From: Mycosarcoma maydis
Lineage: Eukaryota; Basidiomycota; Ustilaginomycetes; Ustilaginales
Assembly: GCF_000328475.2 (NCBI RefSeq)
Contig: NC_026482.1
Location: forward strand, 1,329,420 to 1,393,419
Length of the DNA: 64,000 nt
Reading direction: 5' to 3'
How positions within the stretch are numbered: position 1 is the first letter of the stretch; each line of letters starts with the position of its first letter. Shown one piece after another: positions 33,751 through 43,999 of the stretch. A program made the translations under genes and the position numbers. Below the pieces are notes generated by a model. It saw only the letters and a program-made list of their open reading frames with translations. It was not told the DNA's origin and searched no databases.

Positions 33751-34009
33751 AAATCTCTCTTGTGCTTCGTCTTGTCGACCCTTGTCCTAGCTCGCTCTCG
33801 TCTGCCTTTCCATCGTACAGTCGCTCTCCCTGCATTTTGTCCCTCATTCTCCCATGTACTACTTGAGCGGCGTCTCCGCTCGTCCATCTCAGTTCTCGAA
33901 ATGCCCAAAACAGGAACCTTTTCAGTACAAGCAGCAGACGTGATGCACCTTGCTTGCATTTCTGTATTGTAATCGCGCACACCGTGACGGTAAGCTGAGC
34001 AGCCGCTCG

Positions 34010-35197
34010 TTATGCCGAGATGAACAATTCCGGCGTTTGGTTCTTGACGTATTCGCTAACCTCTTCCACCTTGGCGCACCAGTTGTTGAGTCGCATCTGG
34101 AGCGCCTGAATCTGTCGGTGGTCCAACACCCTCGGTTGCACCCACGTGATCCTCGCCAGCTGCTCCACCTGATCCAGCGTACCTCGGATCAGCTTGAGAC
34201 TGAGCGCCTTCATCACCAGATGCTCCACCTCGTCCACGGGCAGCTTGGTTTCGGCGGCGATCGTGGCGAACCCAATGGTGCGGTCATCGGCTGCGCGCTT
34301 GAAAACACTTTCAATGAGCGACATGAGGCACATCTTTTGTCGCAAAAACGGCAGATTCTCGGCCAAGATGGGCTCCTTGCCCAGGTGCGGACTCAGCGCC
34401 TCGAATCGGCCAATATCGCCCGCGTTAAACGCGAACAGCATCTCAGAGAGCCAAGAGTGCTGGGCGCTCTTGCCAAGCGATGCCAGGATGGGGTGCAGCA
34501 ACAGCTCGCCAAAGTTGTAAATCGTGTCGCCGAGCAGCGCTGAAATGCTGAGGTCATGTGCACGCTGCACACGAGCTTCGTCGGTCAGATCCACATCCAC
34601 GTTGACGCATGCGAGATACAGCAACGAGTTCTTGTAGTAGCTGGCATATTCGGCCTTTGCTTTGTAAAAATCACCGCAAACACGGTAGAAGCTGGCGTGT
34701 ACTGCTGTCTCTACCGCATCAAAGCCATCCAAGATCTTTCCGCACTTGTCCATCGCCGCTTTTGTCCCATCTGAATCTCCGAGCAACAGCTTGAAGTGGG
34801 CGGCTTCCATCAGCGCGTAGACGTATGCATCTTGCGATTCGGGCGCATCCACTTTGGTCGCGAGCTGTTCCAGAAATTGAAGCGCCTCAGCAGGATCCGC
34901 GTACTGTCGTGCTACCTTAACACCGATGGCTGCGAGTTGCAACTGGTTGATTTTGGGCGAAAAGCGGCGCACAAAGTGATCGTACAGCTCAATCTGAATC
35001 GGTGGCGCTTGCGAATCCGGATGGTTGAGGAACTCCTCGATGATCAATGTGAGCTGATACCAAAGCTTGCGGTCGTGCAACTGCTGCAGCTTGGGATAGA
35101 ATGGCTTGAGTGATGCCGGCGTGGACGACGATGCTGCGGCGCGTTCGAGGTAGTGCTCGTCGACATTGTCCACGTCCATCCCTGCTGAGGTAGCCAT
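34010..35197 (-). CDS. RPN9: 26S proteasome lid subunit Rpn9 (PSMD13)
   Basis: The product is 395 residues, near the usual 380-395. Helical repeats fill the first two-thirds (YDHFVRRFSPKINQLQLAAI, ALMEAAHFKLLLGD, FYRVCGDFYKAKAEYASYYK). A PCI domain follows, with NFGELLLHPIL and the winged-helix part TIAAETKLPVDEVEHLVMKALS. The motif LIRGTLDQVEQLARITWVQPRVLD is diagnostic of Rpn9/PSMD13. Rpn9 is part of the lid of the 19S regulatory particle. The open frame extends to 35389 but starts with TTG; the ATG at 35197 gives the canonical MATSAGMDVD start. It lies head-to-head with the amidohydrolase fusion gene. Confidence 0.95.
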   Translation of the reverse strand: MATSAGMDVDNVDEHYLERAAASSSTPASLKPFYPKLQQLHDRKLWYQLTLIIEEFLNHPDSQAPPIQIELYDHFVRRFSPKINQLQLAAIGVKVARQYADPAEALQFLEQLATKVDAPESQDAYVYALMEAAHFKLLLGDSDGTKAAMDKCGKILDGFDAVETAVHASFYRVCGDFYKAKAEYASYYKNSLLYLACVNVDVDLTDEARVQRAHDLSISALLGDTIYNFGELLLHPILASLGKSAQHSWLSEMLFAFNAGDIGRFEALSPHLGKEPILAENLPFLRQKMCLMSLIESVFKRAADDRTIGFATIAAETKLPVDEVEHLVMKALSLKLIRGTLDQVEQLARITWVQPRVLDHRQIQALQMRLNNWCAKVEEVSEYVKNQTPELFISA

Positions 35198-35718
35198 ATT
35201 CTGCAATGCACTGCACTGCACAGTGGTCGCTGCGACGTTTCTTTCGAGTAACAATTTGAGATTTCTACCACACCGTGAGAGTATGTTGGAAGGAAGCGAT
35301 CGGCTGAGCACGCGAAGTGAGGGGGGAAGTGAGGTGCTGATGGTGGTTGTAATGTTGGAACGAAAAGATGTTGGTCTGAACGTCGTCAATTCCTCTTCGT
35401 TACGCGTGTATTTCGATCACCATCACACATGACCCGACCTCGTACCTCCACCTTCGACTGCTAGCATCATCTGACCTAACAACTGTATTTGATCGTGAAT
35501 TAGCCACGAGCCGTCGACGATGCGTCTTGCATGCGGCTGGCGTGAAGTAGCGTGTGGTGCGTAGAAAAATCACGAATCGCAAGCCGATGAGCAAGTTTCT
35601 TTAAGTTACATAGCCGGCCGTTTCGCCGGCTGAAGGCTTTGCTCCTTGAGACAACACTATCACCAACGTTGACGCAGACGACTGACCAGGCGTTGAAACC
35701 AAGAGCACGTCAAACATA
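35198..35718. other. Divergent promoter, Rpn9 and fusion gene
   Basis: About 520 bp between two start codons. It carries single TCACGAAT-type words near 35570 and no open frame of interest. Both promoters should be here. Confidence 0.5.
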
Positions 35719-38700
35719 ATGTCATCATCGTCTAGGAAGCGCGATGGTGTTCCACTTACTGACGACAAACAACCTGGAAAGGTGGTGGTGCTTCAGCCCA
35801 TGAAGGCAACCAGCAAGGGCACGAGTGGATTCCGTCGACGGTTCCTCGTCTCAGTAGCGGCAGTCTCGCTGATCTTCAGCGTATGGATTTTGTCGACCTC
35901 GAAGCGAAACCCTCATCTGCAAGCCTCTCAGTTTGCGTCGCTGTCAGTACGATACGCAATTTGCTCAGCCAATGAGCGCGGTGGACTTCACATTTCCTCT
36001 TCGGTTGTCACCGTAGGATCGATCTATACCGGAGACGAGCATCGCTTTGCAAAGGAGCAAGGCTTCACACAATGCGTGGGGGTGGATCATGGCTTGATCA
36101 CACATGCTGGAGCGGAAGAGGATGTGATACCTAATTTCTGCGGTCAGATTGACGAAACCACTTCATCCGGCTCCGCTCACAATCAGCAATGGCGTCGTCC
36201 ACGCAGCAATAAGGCAGCTCGACTTGGCCGTCAATTAAACAGCAAGAAGGACGGTGCTTTGCGGAGGAAGAGAAAGTGTGACGTACGAAGGCTCAAGAAA
36301 GGACAGACGCTCTTTCCTGGTTTCCATGACGCGCACGGTCATATTCTCGACTATGGCTGGTCTTGCACCGTCGCCAACTTGGTTGGTTCCACATCCGTCC
36401 AGGATGTTATCGACAGGCTGGAGAATTACATTCGCTCACAACCTCATCTCCTGGAAATTGCACTCGCAGAGCCAACACCTACTGCTGCTAATGCGTCATC
36501 GACACCGTGGATCGAAGGGATAGGATGGGATCAGACCAAATGGACACCGTCCGAATTTCCCACTGCGACGGACCTGGATAGATCACCACTTTTGCGACGT
36601 TTCCCCATTGTCCTACGACGCGTCGATGTTCACGCGCTGTGGCTCAACGAGAAAGGTATTGATCTGGTTGTTCTTGGAGCCAGAGGCTTTCCGTCATCAC
36701 CCAAAGAAGATCGCAATGTTGAAGGGGGGCTGGTGGTCCGCGATGCCAACGGAAAACCAACGGGCATCCTCATCGACAATGCCATGAACTTTGCCTACCA
36801 GGTGGTTCCTGAATGGACCGATGTCCAACGCAAGATCTTCTTGGATGCGGCTACCGAGGGTCTTCTGCGCGTAGGCATCACAGCGGTTGGTGATGCTTCC
36901 ACCGACCTCCAAGCGGCCGCTTTTTACAAGAGGATGGATGCGCATGGTCAGCTACGCTTCCGCATCTACTCGATGCTTGCTTGCCCGCCCGACGAAAGAC
37001 GATGTGCGCACCGAATAGAGCAAATCACACCTTCAAGCAAAGACAGCGGCAAAAGCAGTTCCATGTTCACTTTGCGCGCGGTCAAGCTCTTTGACGACGG
37101 CGCGCTCGGCTCGTGGGGCTCGGCGATGTGGGACGAGTACTCGGACAAGCCAGGCGAGCGAGGTCTCCTGCTCATTCCGCAACACGAGCTTCCTTCTCTG
37201 GTCGAATACTGGATGGAACGAGGCTGGCAGGTGTGCACACACGCCATCGGAGATCGAGCCAATACGCTTACGCTTGACGCCTACGAAAGGTATCTACGCT
37301 TGCATCCTCACGTCGATCGACAGTCGCTGAGGCCCAGAGTCGAGCATGCTCAGCTGATGAAGCCATCGGACATTGATCGATTCGCCTCTCTCGGCGTGAT
37401 CGCCTCGATGCAGCCAACGCACTGTACGTCCGACATGGGTTATGCCGAGTCTCGCATTGGCCAGACGCGCGCAGCTCACGGCGCCTACGCCTGGAAATCG
37501 CTTCTAGCTGCTAATGCCAGTCTTGCGCTCGGATCCGACTTCCCCGTCGAGCTACCGGACCCATTGCACGGGATCTACTCTTCTATCACCCGTCTCGATC
37601 CAGCCGGCAACTCTCCCCACGGTCCTGGTGGCTGGTTCCCGAACGAAAGACTCACGCGTCGCGAAGCACTCAGAGGGTTTACTCAGGATGCTGCGTATGC
37701 ACAATTCGAAGAGCACATCGCTGGACGTATATCAGTGGGCAGAAGAGCCGATTTTACTTTGCTAGATCGAAACATCCTCGATGAAGTTCATGTCAGTCCT
37801 TCCATGCTGCGCAGCGCACAGGTCGATGCGACATTTGTCGGCGGCAAGGTCGGATTTGATCGACTTGCGGCTGCTAAGCTCACCTCGACGCATCGCGCGG
37901 GAAGCTCTTTGGCCGAGCGACTTGTGCAACGGATCGACTACCTGGGCAAGTATGCCTATGCTTTGACTTCCGGACCTTCTTTTAACTCGACGTCCGCCAT
38001 CTGGGCGGCGCTCTTCTTTGGCGTCCTCTTTTTCCTCCTTCGTTCTGGTAAGCAAGAGCCATACCAGAGCATGTCGTGTCTGGCGCTCAACGCTCCATCG
38101 CCTACGACGGCGTGGATGAACATGGGCTTTTGGACCCCGCAGCTTGCTGGCTCGCAACTCGATTTTCCGCTTGCCTGCCAGACGCTCGCGCAACAGCTCT
38201 ATGCAGCAGCTGGAGTCAAGCCTGGGTTGAAGGTGTTAGATGTCGGGTGCGGCGCTGGCCAGTCGACGCTGTACTTGTTGGACAAGTACAGACCCGAGGT
38301 GCTGCATGCGGTGACGAGCTTGCCGGAAGAAGCAGCATTTGCCAGCGAGCGCTTGCAGCACCGCCTGCAGCAAGGGGACGGCAAGGCCGGTCAGACAACG
38401 CAGGTCAGAGTCTGGGCACAGGACGTGCTCGAGTGGCTGCGAAGTGAAGAGGGAGGCGGAGAAAAGTACGACGTGATTCTTGCGCTTGATTGTGCATTCC
38501 ATTTCAGCGACAGAGCAGAGTACATTCGGCTGGCCACCAAACGGTTGACCGCAGCAGGCCGGCTCGGTTTCGTCGACCTGCTTTCCGCATATCCTGCACC
38601 TTCTGCTACGCCCTCGGAAAACGTCGTGCTCGGCAAGCCTCCCTATCCGAGTCGAGCTCCATCGCTGGTGCAACGCCTCAAGCACAGCTTTACGTGCGCC

Positions 38701-39006
38701 TTGGCATCCACCAAGCCAGCAAATCTTTGGCCTGTTGATCGCTACTTTGACGTTCTTCGTCATGACGGCGGCTTTCAAGCTCAAGCCATTCAGATGCGGG
38801 ACATCACGGCCGATGTTTTTCCTGGATTCGCTCGTTTCCTGCGTTCATTCGCGACTGAGGGAGCAGCTTGGAGAGGCGGTGGTTGGGCGATGCGCAAGGG
38901 CCTGGGTGCGTTCAGTAACGTGGTGCAAGGATGGAGCGAGGAAGGTGGCTTGGTGCGCATGTTCATTGTCGTCGCGCAAAGGGACGGAGCGAAGGAGAGG
39001 GTGTAG
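35719..39006 (+). CDS. Membrane-anchored amidohydrolase fused to a SAM methyltransferase
   Basis: A single open frame of 1095 residues carries two enzymes. A membrane segment at about residues 41-58 precedes an amidohydrolase-3 (YtcJ-type) domain to about 735. Its metal site is visible as HDAHGH (residues 203-208), the Lys in AVKLFDDGALGSWG, His in THAIGDRAN and RVEHAQLM, and Asp in ALGSDFPVE. A second hydrophobic helix lies at about 760-777. A class I methyltransferase follows, with motif I LDVGCGAGQS near residue 840, DVILALDCAFHFSD and GRLGFVDLLSAYP. The lead-in MNMGFWTPQL resembles small-molecule methyltransferases. Family knowledge predicts hydrolysis of an N-acyl or amide substrate plus methyl transfer; no substrate is known. 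No stop codon, frame step or splice signal separates the halves. Confidence 0.85.
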   Translation: MSSSSRKRDGVPLTDDKQPGKVVVLQPMKATSKGTSGFRRRFLVSVAAVSLIFSVWILSTSKRNPHLQASQFASLSVRYAICSANERGGLHISSSVVTVGSIYTGDEHRFAKEQGFTQCVGVDHGLITHAGAEEDVIPNFCGQIDETTSSGSAHNQQWRRPRSNKAARLGRQLNSKKDGALRRKRKCDVRRLKKGQTLFPGFHDAHGHILDYGWSCTVANLVGSTSVQDVIDRLENYIRSQPHLLEIALAEPTPTAANASSTPWIEGIGWDQTKWTPSEFPTATDLDRSPLLRRFPIVLRRVDVHALWLNEKGIDLVVLGARGFPSSPKEDRNVEGGLVVRDANGKPTGILIDNAMNFAYQVVPEWTDVQRKIFLDAATEGLLRVGITAVGDASTDLQAAAFYKRMDAHGQLRFRIYSMLACPPDERRCAHRIEQITPSSKDSGKSSSMFTLRAVKLFDDGALGSWGSAMWDEYSDKPGERGLLLIPQHELPSLVEYWMERGWQVCTHAIGDRANTLTLDAYERYLRLHPHVDRQSLRPRVEHAQLMKPSDIDRFASLGVIASMQPTHCTSDMGYAESRIGQTRAAHGAYAWKSLLAANASLALGSDFPVELPDPLHGIYSSITRLDPAGNSPHGPGGWFPNERLTRREALRGFTQDAAYAQFEEHIAGRISVGRRADFTLLDRNILDEVHVSPSMLRSAQVDATFVGGKVGFDRLAAAKLTSTHRAGSSLAERLVQRIDYLGKYAYALTSGPSFNSTSAIWAALFFGVLFFLLRSGKQEPYQSMSCLALNAPSPTTAWMNMGFWTPQLAGSQLDFPLACQTLAQQLYAAAGVKPGLKVLDVGCGAGQSTLYLLDKYRPEVLHAVTSLPEEAAFASERLQHRLQQGDGKAGQTTQVRVWAQDVLEWLRSEEGGGEKYDVILALDCAFHFSDRAEYIRLATKRLTAAGRLGFVDLLSAYPAPSATPSENVVLGKPPYPSRAPSLVQRLKHSFTCALASTKPANLWPVDRYFDVLRHDGGFQAQAIQMRDITADVFPGFARFLRSFATEGAAWRGGGWAMRKGLGAFSNVVQGWSEEGGLVRMFIVVAQRDGAKERV

Positions 39007-39155
39007 CATATAACTTTGTGGCCAAGGCCTGTACGCCTGCCTTGTAATAGACTACTTGCAGAAATTAAATTGTGATGGTGACGTTGAGTTCGAAAGTGAA
39101 GTATGCTCGCGGCAGAGTCTTGAGATCGAACCGCAGGCAGAGGCGACACTGCTAA

Positions 39156-39428
39156 CTACTGCGCCTGGCTTGCTTTCAAGCTCTGTATCCTAGCATTGTT
39201 GCGCTTTGCCAGCAGTCGGAGAGACCTTTGCTTTTCGATCTCGCTCATGTTCTGCCAGTTGGCGATTCTCGAGATGGTGCCGTCCGAGTTGACGATCATG
39301 GGCCCGAGATGATCCAGCTTGATGACGTTGCTGGGTTCGTCGTTGGCGGGTGCATCGGAAGGCGCAGGGAGCCCTAGCGGTGCCGCAGACTGCGAGGCTG
39401 TAGTTGTTGCGTCGTTCGAATCGGACAT
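39156..39428 (-). CDS. Conserved small fungal protein of unknown function
   Basis: The 90-residue product has a variable, A/S/P-rich N-terminal half and a conserved-looking C-terminal half: IVNSDGTISRIANW, then MSEIEKQRSLRLLAKRNNARI. I recall this type of tail, with SRI.NW and a basic helix ending in RN, from small uncharacterised fungal proteins, but cannot attach a name. There is no signal peptide or membrane helix. The stop is 150 bp from the fusion gene's stop on the other strand, and the ATG is 313 bp from the desaturase stop on the same strand. Confidence 0.65.
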   Translation of the reverse strand: MSDSNDATTTASQSAAPLGLPAPSDAPANDEPSNVIKLDHLGPMIVNSDGTISRIANWQNMSEIEKQRSLRLLAKRNNARIQSLKASQAQ

Positions 39429-39740
39429 GCTGACGTTAGCTCGTGGTGTATGGGCGAAGAGGTGAGTGAGATGACGATGGAAAGCGGAGAAATGCTAATT
39501 CACGATTTTGAATCGCCAACGGTGACTTGATCGGCGCTATTCCCTGACAGGTTCAGAAAAGTTGAATCACAATTTCGCTAGAAGCTTCGTTCACGATTCG
39601 TGATTTGTCGCTCAAGATGCCATCAAAGCCAAACCAAACTAAGCTCAGACGTGGACCCTGTCAGAAACGCTCAAAGTCTAATGGCCAAGCAATCTACTCT
39701 TCTATTGACACCGAACAATCACGAATGTGATGCGTGACAA
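39429..39740. other. Spacer, small protein gene and desaturase
   Basis: About 310 bp. Heptamer words (ATTCGTGATT at about 39595-39604, TCACGAAT near 39719) are present; nothing else stands out. Confidence 0.5.
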
Positions 39741-41651
39741 TCAATGCTGAATCTCTCCCTTAGCTTGAGCCTCTGCGACCTTGGCAAGAATGTGGACCTG
39801 ATCCGCTACCTTTTTCAGTGTGGTCAATACACGGCCATTACCTTTGGTAAAGCCATACTCGTGGTATTCGAGGCCCCACTCTTTGGCAAAAGGCACGACA
39901 AATCGGTCGCGCACCTCACGCAGGTTGTGGCGTGGGATTCGTGGAAAGAGGTGGTGGGAGACTTGCATATGCAGACCGCCGTGAATGAAGTCGAGCCAAG
40001 GAGGACAATCGACGTCCATGGTGGTACGGATCTGGCGGGACGCAAAGCTCTCGCTGAGGCCAAGGTCATCACACGACTGTGCAAAGTGGGACAGCACGAT
40101 CTGAACGTGCAGAGGTGACGTGACGATGTGCGAGATCATGAGGTAGCCGATGCGGACGGGCCAAGTGGGCAGGGAGCCGAGCAGACCGAAGCCGTACCAG
40201 GACCAGAAGGTGAGCAGGCCGACCAGCTCGAGCGCCCACCAACGGTCGCGACGAGCTTTGGTGGCGAGAAAGCCGTACGAGTTTGCGTAGAGATTGAAGC
40301 GTCCAAAAGCCATGACAATGTAATAGAGCTTGTGCTGATGCTTGAGGAGGAAGCGGCTTGGTAGGTCGAACTCGAGGACGCGGCGGTAGTAGGATGACCA
40401 CAGACCCAAAGGCTTGGATGGCTCGGAGGAAGGCGCTCCGATGCCTGAGTTGCCGTTGATCACTGTGGTCTGGCCAGCCAAAACAAACTGTGGCGAGATG
40501 GCAAAGAAGGGCATGTGCTGAATGTCCGGATCGTGCTCTGGGTGATTGGTGACCAAATGGTGGACGTCGTGGTTGTCGCACCACCATCCGATGCTGAGAC
40601 CTCCGATAAAGTCGGCGATGGCGGTGCCGATGAGACGATCCCATTGCCAGGAGTGTGTGATGCCGCTGTGGCCCGAGTCGTGCGCAGAAAAAGTGAGCTG
40701 ATGCCAAAAGAGACCCAGAAACAGACTTGAGAGCAAAAACGAGGAGGTTGATGAATTCCAGAACGATGTCGGATCAGCCGATGAGTGCTCCAGTCGCAGC
40801 TGAGCTTGTCCGCGCGACCAGAAAGCGTAAGCGATAGAGGCGAGCAGGACGTAGCGTGTCATCTCGCGCGCGTATCCGATCGGATGTAGCGTGTAGAGGC
40901 CGGCCTCCTTGACCTGCTGATGCAGCCGCTGGTAGGCTTGCGATATCTTGTGTTCGCGAGCTGGATCGATCGACTCCGGATCCGGTGGCGGTTCCAACAG
41001 GTCGACAGGAAGAGGAAAAGCATCCGGCCTTTCCACGATCAGTGTCGAAGATACGGTTGTTGTGACAGCGCATGGTGGACTTGACTTTGTTGACAGAACG
41101 GGACGCTGCAGCGGGCTGTGAGCCGAAGAAGTCGATACCAGGCTATCGACCAGAGCTTCTTCGGAGCTATCCGAACCAGGCTCTGGCTCTTGGCTCTCTC
41201 GATTGGAGCTGACGACCGAGGCGGATGGCGTGTTACGATGGCGCCACATTGCCACTTGGGCATGCGGATGGTCAAGCTTGCCCTTGCGATAGCCCAGCTG
41301 CACCGGTGGCACGAGTGGTCTGTAGTCATGCCAATCGGCTTGATCGAGGTATCCAACGACGAAGCGCGACATGAGGCGCGAGAGCGTGTCATCCGAATGA
41401 TACGCTTCGATCTCGTCGGTGGCATCACGGCCGACAAAGTGCAAGATGGCAAGTTCACCTCCGGGATGACTTGACAGCCATCGGTCCAGCTTGTAGATCT
41501 TTCGGCGATGCAGCACCAGCGTCTCTCCGTTTGCAATGCGCTCAGCCAGCTGTGCGCGAGTCAAGGTTTTGGGCTGACGTGCTTCGCGCCTGACATGCTT
41601 TGGCACGGTCATCGCAGTCGCTGCGGCGCCGCTTGCGACGTGTGTGACCAT
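39741..41651 (-). CDS. Delta-8 sphingolipid desaturase with cytochrome b5 domain
   Basis: The product is 636 residues. An N-terminal cytochrome b5 domain carries the haem motif HPGGE near residue 61. A linker of about 100 polar residues follows. The membrane-bound desaturase has three His boxes: HDSGH near residue 322, HDVHH near 359 and QVSHHLFPRIPRHN near 563, where Gln replaces the first His as in front-end desaturases. Hydrophobic helices separate the boxes. Such fungal proteins introduce the delta-8 trans double bond in the long-chain base of glucosylceramides, in the ER membrane. The arrangement of b5 domain plus Q-x-x-HH is shared by all front-end desaturases, so the delta-8 call rests on recognising the fungal family. 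The gene is head-to-head with SEC12. Confidence 0.87.
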   Translation of the reverse strand: MVTHVASGAAATAMTVPKHVRREARQPKTLTRAQLAERIANGETLVLHRRKIYKLDRWLSSHPGGELAILHFVGRDATDEIEAYHSDDTLSRLMSRFVVGYLDQADWHDYRPLVPPVQLGYRKGKLDHPHAQVAMWRHRNTPSASVVSSNRESQEPEPGSDSSEEALVDSLVSTSSAHSPLQRPVLSTKSSPPCAVTTTVSSTLIVERPDAFPLPVDLLEPPPDPESIDPAREHKISQAYQRLHQQVKEAGLYTLHPIGYAREMTRYVLLASIAYAFWSRGQAQLRLEHSSADPTSFWNSSTSSFLLSSLFLGLFWHQLTFSAHDSGHSGITHSWQWDRLIGTAIADFIGGLSIGWWCDNHDVHHLVTNHPEHDPDIQHMPFFAISPQFVLAGQTTVINGNSGIGAPSSEPSKPLGLWSSYYRRVLEFDLPSRFLLKHQHKLYYIVMAFGRFNLYANSYGFLATKARRDRWWALELVGLLTFWSWYGFGLLGSLPTWPVRIGYLMISHIVTSPLHVQIVLSHFAQSCDDLGLSESFASRQIRTTMDVDCPPWLDFIHGGLHMQVSHHLFPRIPRHNLREVRDRFVVPFAKEWGLEYHEYGFTKGNGRVLTTLKKVADQVHILAKVAEAQAKGEIQH

Positions 41652-42343
41652 CCTTGCACCAGCTGATGGTGTGGCAGTCCGTACCAGGGGGATGGGGATG
41701 TGCGAGTTTTCAAGAACCGAGTCAATGAGCGAGTGGTGAGCGACTCACGACTACTTGCCAGTGCTTTCAGAGTTGTGAGTGGCAAGGACCCTTGTCTCGT
41801 AGCGTTGCGCAGTCGAGAGTGCTGCTACACTTTTGGAAGCAACGTGTCAGTCACAGAGTCGTGAGTGTCCGAGGAGAAAAGCTTTCACCGAAATTCCAAG
41901 ATGCACGCAGGCACGACACCCTGCACAGCTTCACTCGTGACTGCTTTAGCGTCGCGGTAATCTGTGAATGAAAAGGGCTATCACTTTACAGGCCTTGACA
42001 CTTTCTTCTTGCACGCTGCGACGCTTCTGCACACGCCCTTTTACCAAATGAAATAAATAACTACTATGACTATCAAGGTAACTAACTAACTTAACTGCAG
42101 TTATACCAATCGTGAATCACCAGAAATCGTGATTGACAAAATCGTTTGAATGGGCACAGGCCAGGCGTGAGCAAGACGTGAGTGATGAAAGCGCCGACTT
42201 GCATGCTTCTCAGTTTCCCAAGGAACTCACAACAATCACAATTGTGCATCGAGAATCACTCATCTTTGCTTCGCGACCGCCACTTCTTCCAACACTCTAT
42301 TTGATCGTCACATCTCTAGTAACTTTGACGGATCACATCCATC
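41652..42343. other. Divergent promoter, desaturase and SEC12
   Basis: About 690 bp. It contains TCGTGAATCACC-type heptamer words near 42113 and many TCACGA or GTGACT words. No gene found. Confidence 0.5.
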
Positions 42344-43771
42344 ATGGCGAGGACTCAGCACTTTCCAGTGCAGGCAAGCATCCCAATCTACTCGGTCGCA
42401 TTCGTCGAGGACAATGTCATTATCTACTCAGGCGGAGGAGGCGCTGGTCGCTCTGGTGTCACCAACGCTGTCGTCGCAGCACGCATAGACCTATCGGAAC
42501 AGACGATGCACAAGTTAGATGAAGTCAAGCTCTCACGAGATGAGGATGCTCCGATGGCCATGTCGGTCAACCCGGCCAAATCGCAGCTCGTTTGTGGAAT
42601 CAACAACGCTGAAGAACATGTCAAACAAGGCAACAACCATCCCATCCGCATCTTTGACTACTCTCTGCTCTCATCCACTCGACTAGAAACATCCGGAGCG
42701 ACCAAGGATCCAGAGCCGGCCCCTTCCGCGGACAAAGGCAAAGCCAAGCAGCAAGACGTCAAGGTCGAGCTTCACTTTAGCCGAGCCGTCCAATCCTTAC
42801 ATATCCAAGATCCAAATGAATACGTCAAAGTTGTCTCTTTCAGTCCCAATGGTCGTATGCTCGCTGTCGCCAGTACAGATGGTCAGATTGCCCTCCACCG
42901 ATACCCGTCTCTCTCTCCCATCTGGAACCATGTCGGCGAGCCTTCGTCGTCCGTTCTCGCTGCTGCAGAAGCCAAAGAAACGTCCATCTCGATCCCTTCG
43001 CATGACTTTGACAAGAGCGAGATCTATGACGCCGACTTTTCGCATTCCAATACTCACGTCGTTTTCACCTCTTCTTCCAAGCTCATCGTTTACGCCACGG
43101 ATCCCTTTGCAGAGTCGAACGCGGACGATGCAGCCACTGTTGCCGAGACCTCAACCGATGCAGCCGAGGGATATGCGCAGACCATCCAGACCATCAAGAA
43201 TCCTGCGCTGGGAGGCAAAGGTCCGTGCTCCTTCCGTGCTGCGCGGTTTGGTCGTGGCGAAGCTAGCAAGGATAAGCTCTTTACCGTCGTCAATGCTGCG
43301 CAGGCAGGAGGTAAAGGTGCCAAGGCCAAAATCCGCAAGAGTTTCGTCACAGCGTGGGATGCAGATTCGTGGGATCTCATCGAAACACGCCACGTCTCCG
43401 ATCGACCCGTCACCGTCTTTGACGTCTCTCCGGATGGAAAATTCTTGGCATACGGCTCGTCGGATCTGTCCATCGGGGTTCTCGATGCAAAAACATTACG
43501 ACCCGTCCTCAGGATCCTCCACGCGCACGACTTCCCACCGACGTGCCTCAAATTCAACCCTGCTTCCAACTTGCTCATCTCGGCCAGCGCCGATAACACG
43601 CTCCGAGTCATCCGCATCCCGCCAAAGGCACTCTTGGACTCCGCCGCGAACACAGGTGGCGCGCTCGCTTTCATCTCAGAAACAAGGCTGGGCTTCTATA
43701 CAACCATCTTCCTCTCGCTCCTCATCGCCGCTTTGGCTTTGTGGTTTCAGCGCAGGTACCTTATCAACTAG
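42344..43771 (+). CDS. SEC12: Sec12/PREB-type WD40 exchange factor for Sar1
   Basis: The product is 475 residues. It starts with a short strand and the Sec12 loop GGGGAGRSGVTN, the K-loop-like signature that binds potassium and Sar1 in yeast Sec12. WD40 blades follow: VVSFSPNGRMLAVASTDGQIALH, VTVFDVSPDGKFLAYGSSDLSIG and CLKFNPASNLLISASADNTLRV. The C-terminus has one membrane helix (TTIFLSLLIAALALWF) and ends in QRRYLIN, so the protein is a type II ER membrane protein with a cytosolic propeller. Sec12 loads Sar1 with GTP to start COPII vesicle formation. The loss of a large lumenal domain after the helix is normal outside yeast. It converges on SET2. Confidence 0.9.
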   Translation: MARTQHFPVQASIPIYSVAFVEDNVIIYSGGGGAGRSGVTNAVVAARIDLSEQTMHKLDEVKLSRDEDAPMAMSVNPAKSQLVCGINNAEEHVKQGNNHPIRIFDYSLLSSTRLETSGATKDPEPAPSADKGKAKQQDVKVELHFSRAVQSLHIQDPNEYVKVVSFSPNGRMLAVASTDGQIALHRYPSLSPIWNHVGEPSSSVLAAAEAKETSISIPSHDFDKSEIYDADFSHSNTHVVFTSSSKLIVYATDPFAESNADDAATVAETSTDAAEGYAQTIQTIKNPALGGKGPCSFRAARFGRGEASKDKLFTVVNAAQAGGKGAKAKIRKSFVTAWDADSWDLIETRHVSDRPVTVFDVSPDGKFLAYGSSDLSIGVLDAKTLRPVLRILHAHDFPPTCLKFNPASNLLISASADNTLRVIRIPPKALLDSAANTGGALAFISETRLGFYTTIFLSLLIAALALWFQRRYLIN

Positions 43772-43999
43772 ACCAACCCACCACTCACCAACACGCGCGC
43801 TCGTCTCGAATTCACACTTCACACTTTTTCCCCAACCGTTCCACAGCGCTGTGCACTCTAGCCATCAGATCTCCATCTGGAGTTTTACCCAGACGCAGAC
43901 AAGAATTGATAGTAAGAATACATTGGGAAGGGTTGCTATCGTAAGTGCTCGAGGATACACATGTGAGTTGGTATCACACTTTTGTTTTGTTTTTGGAAC

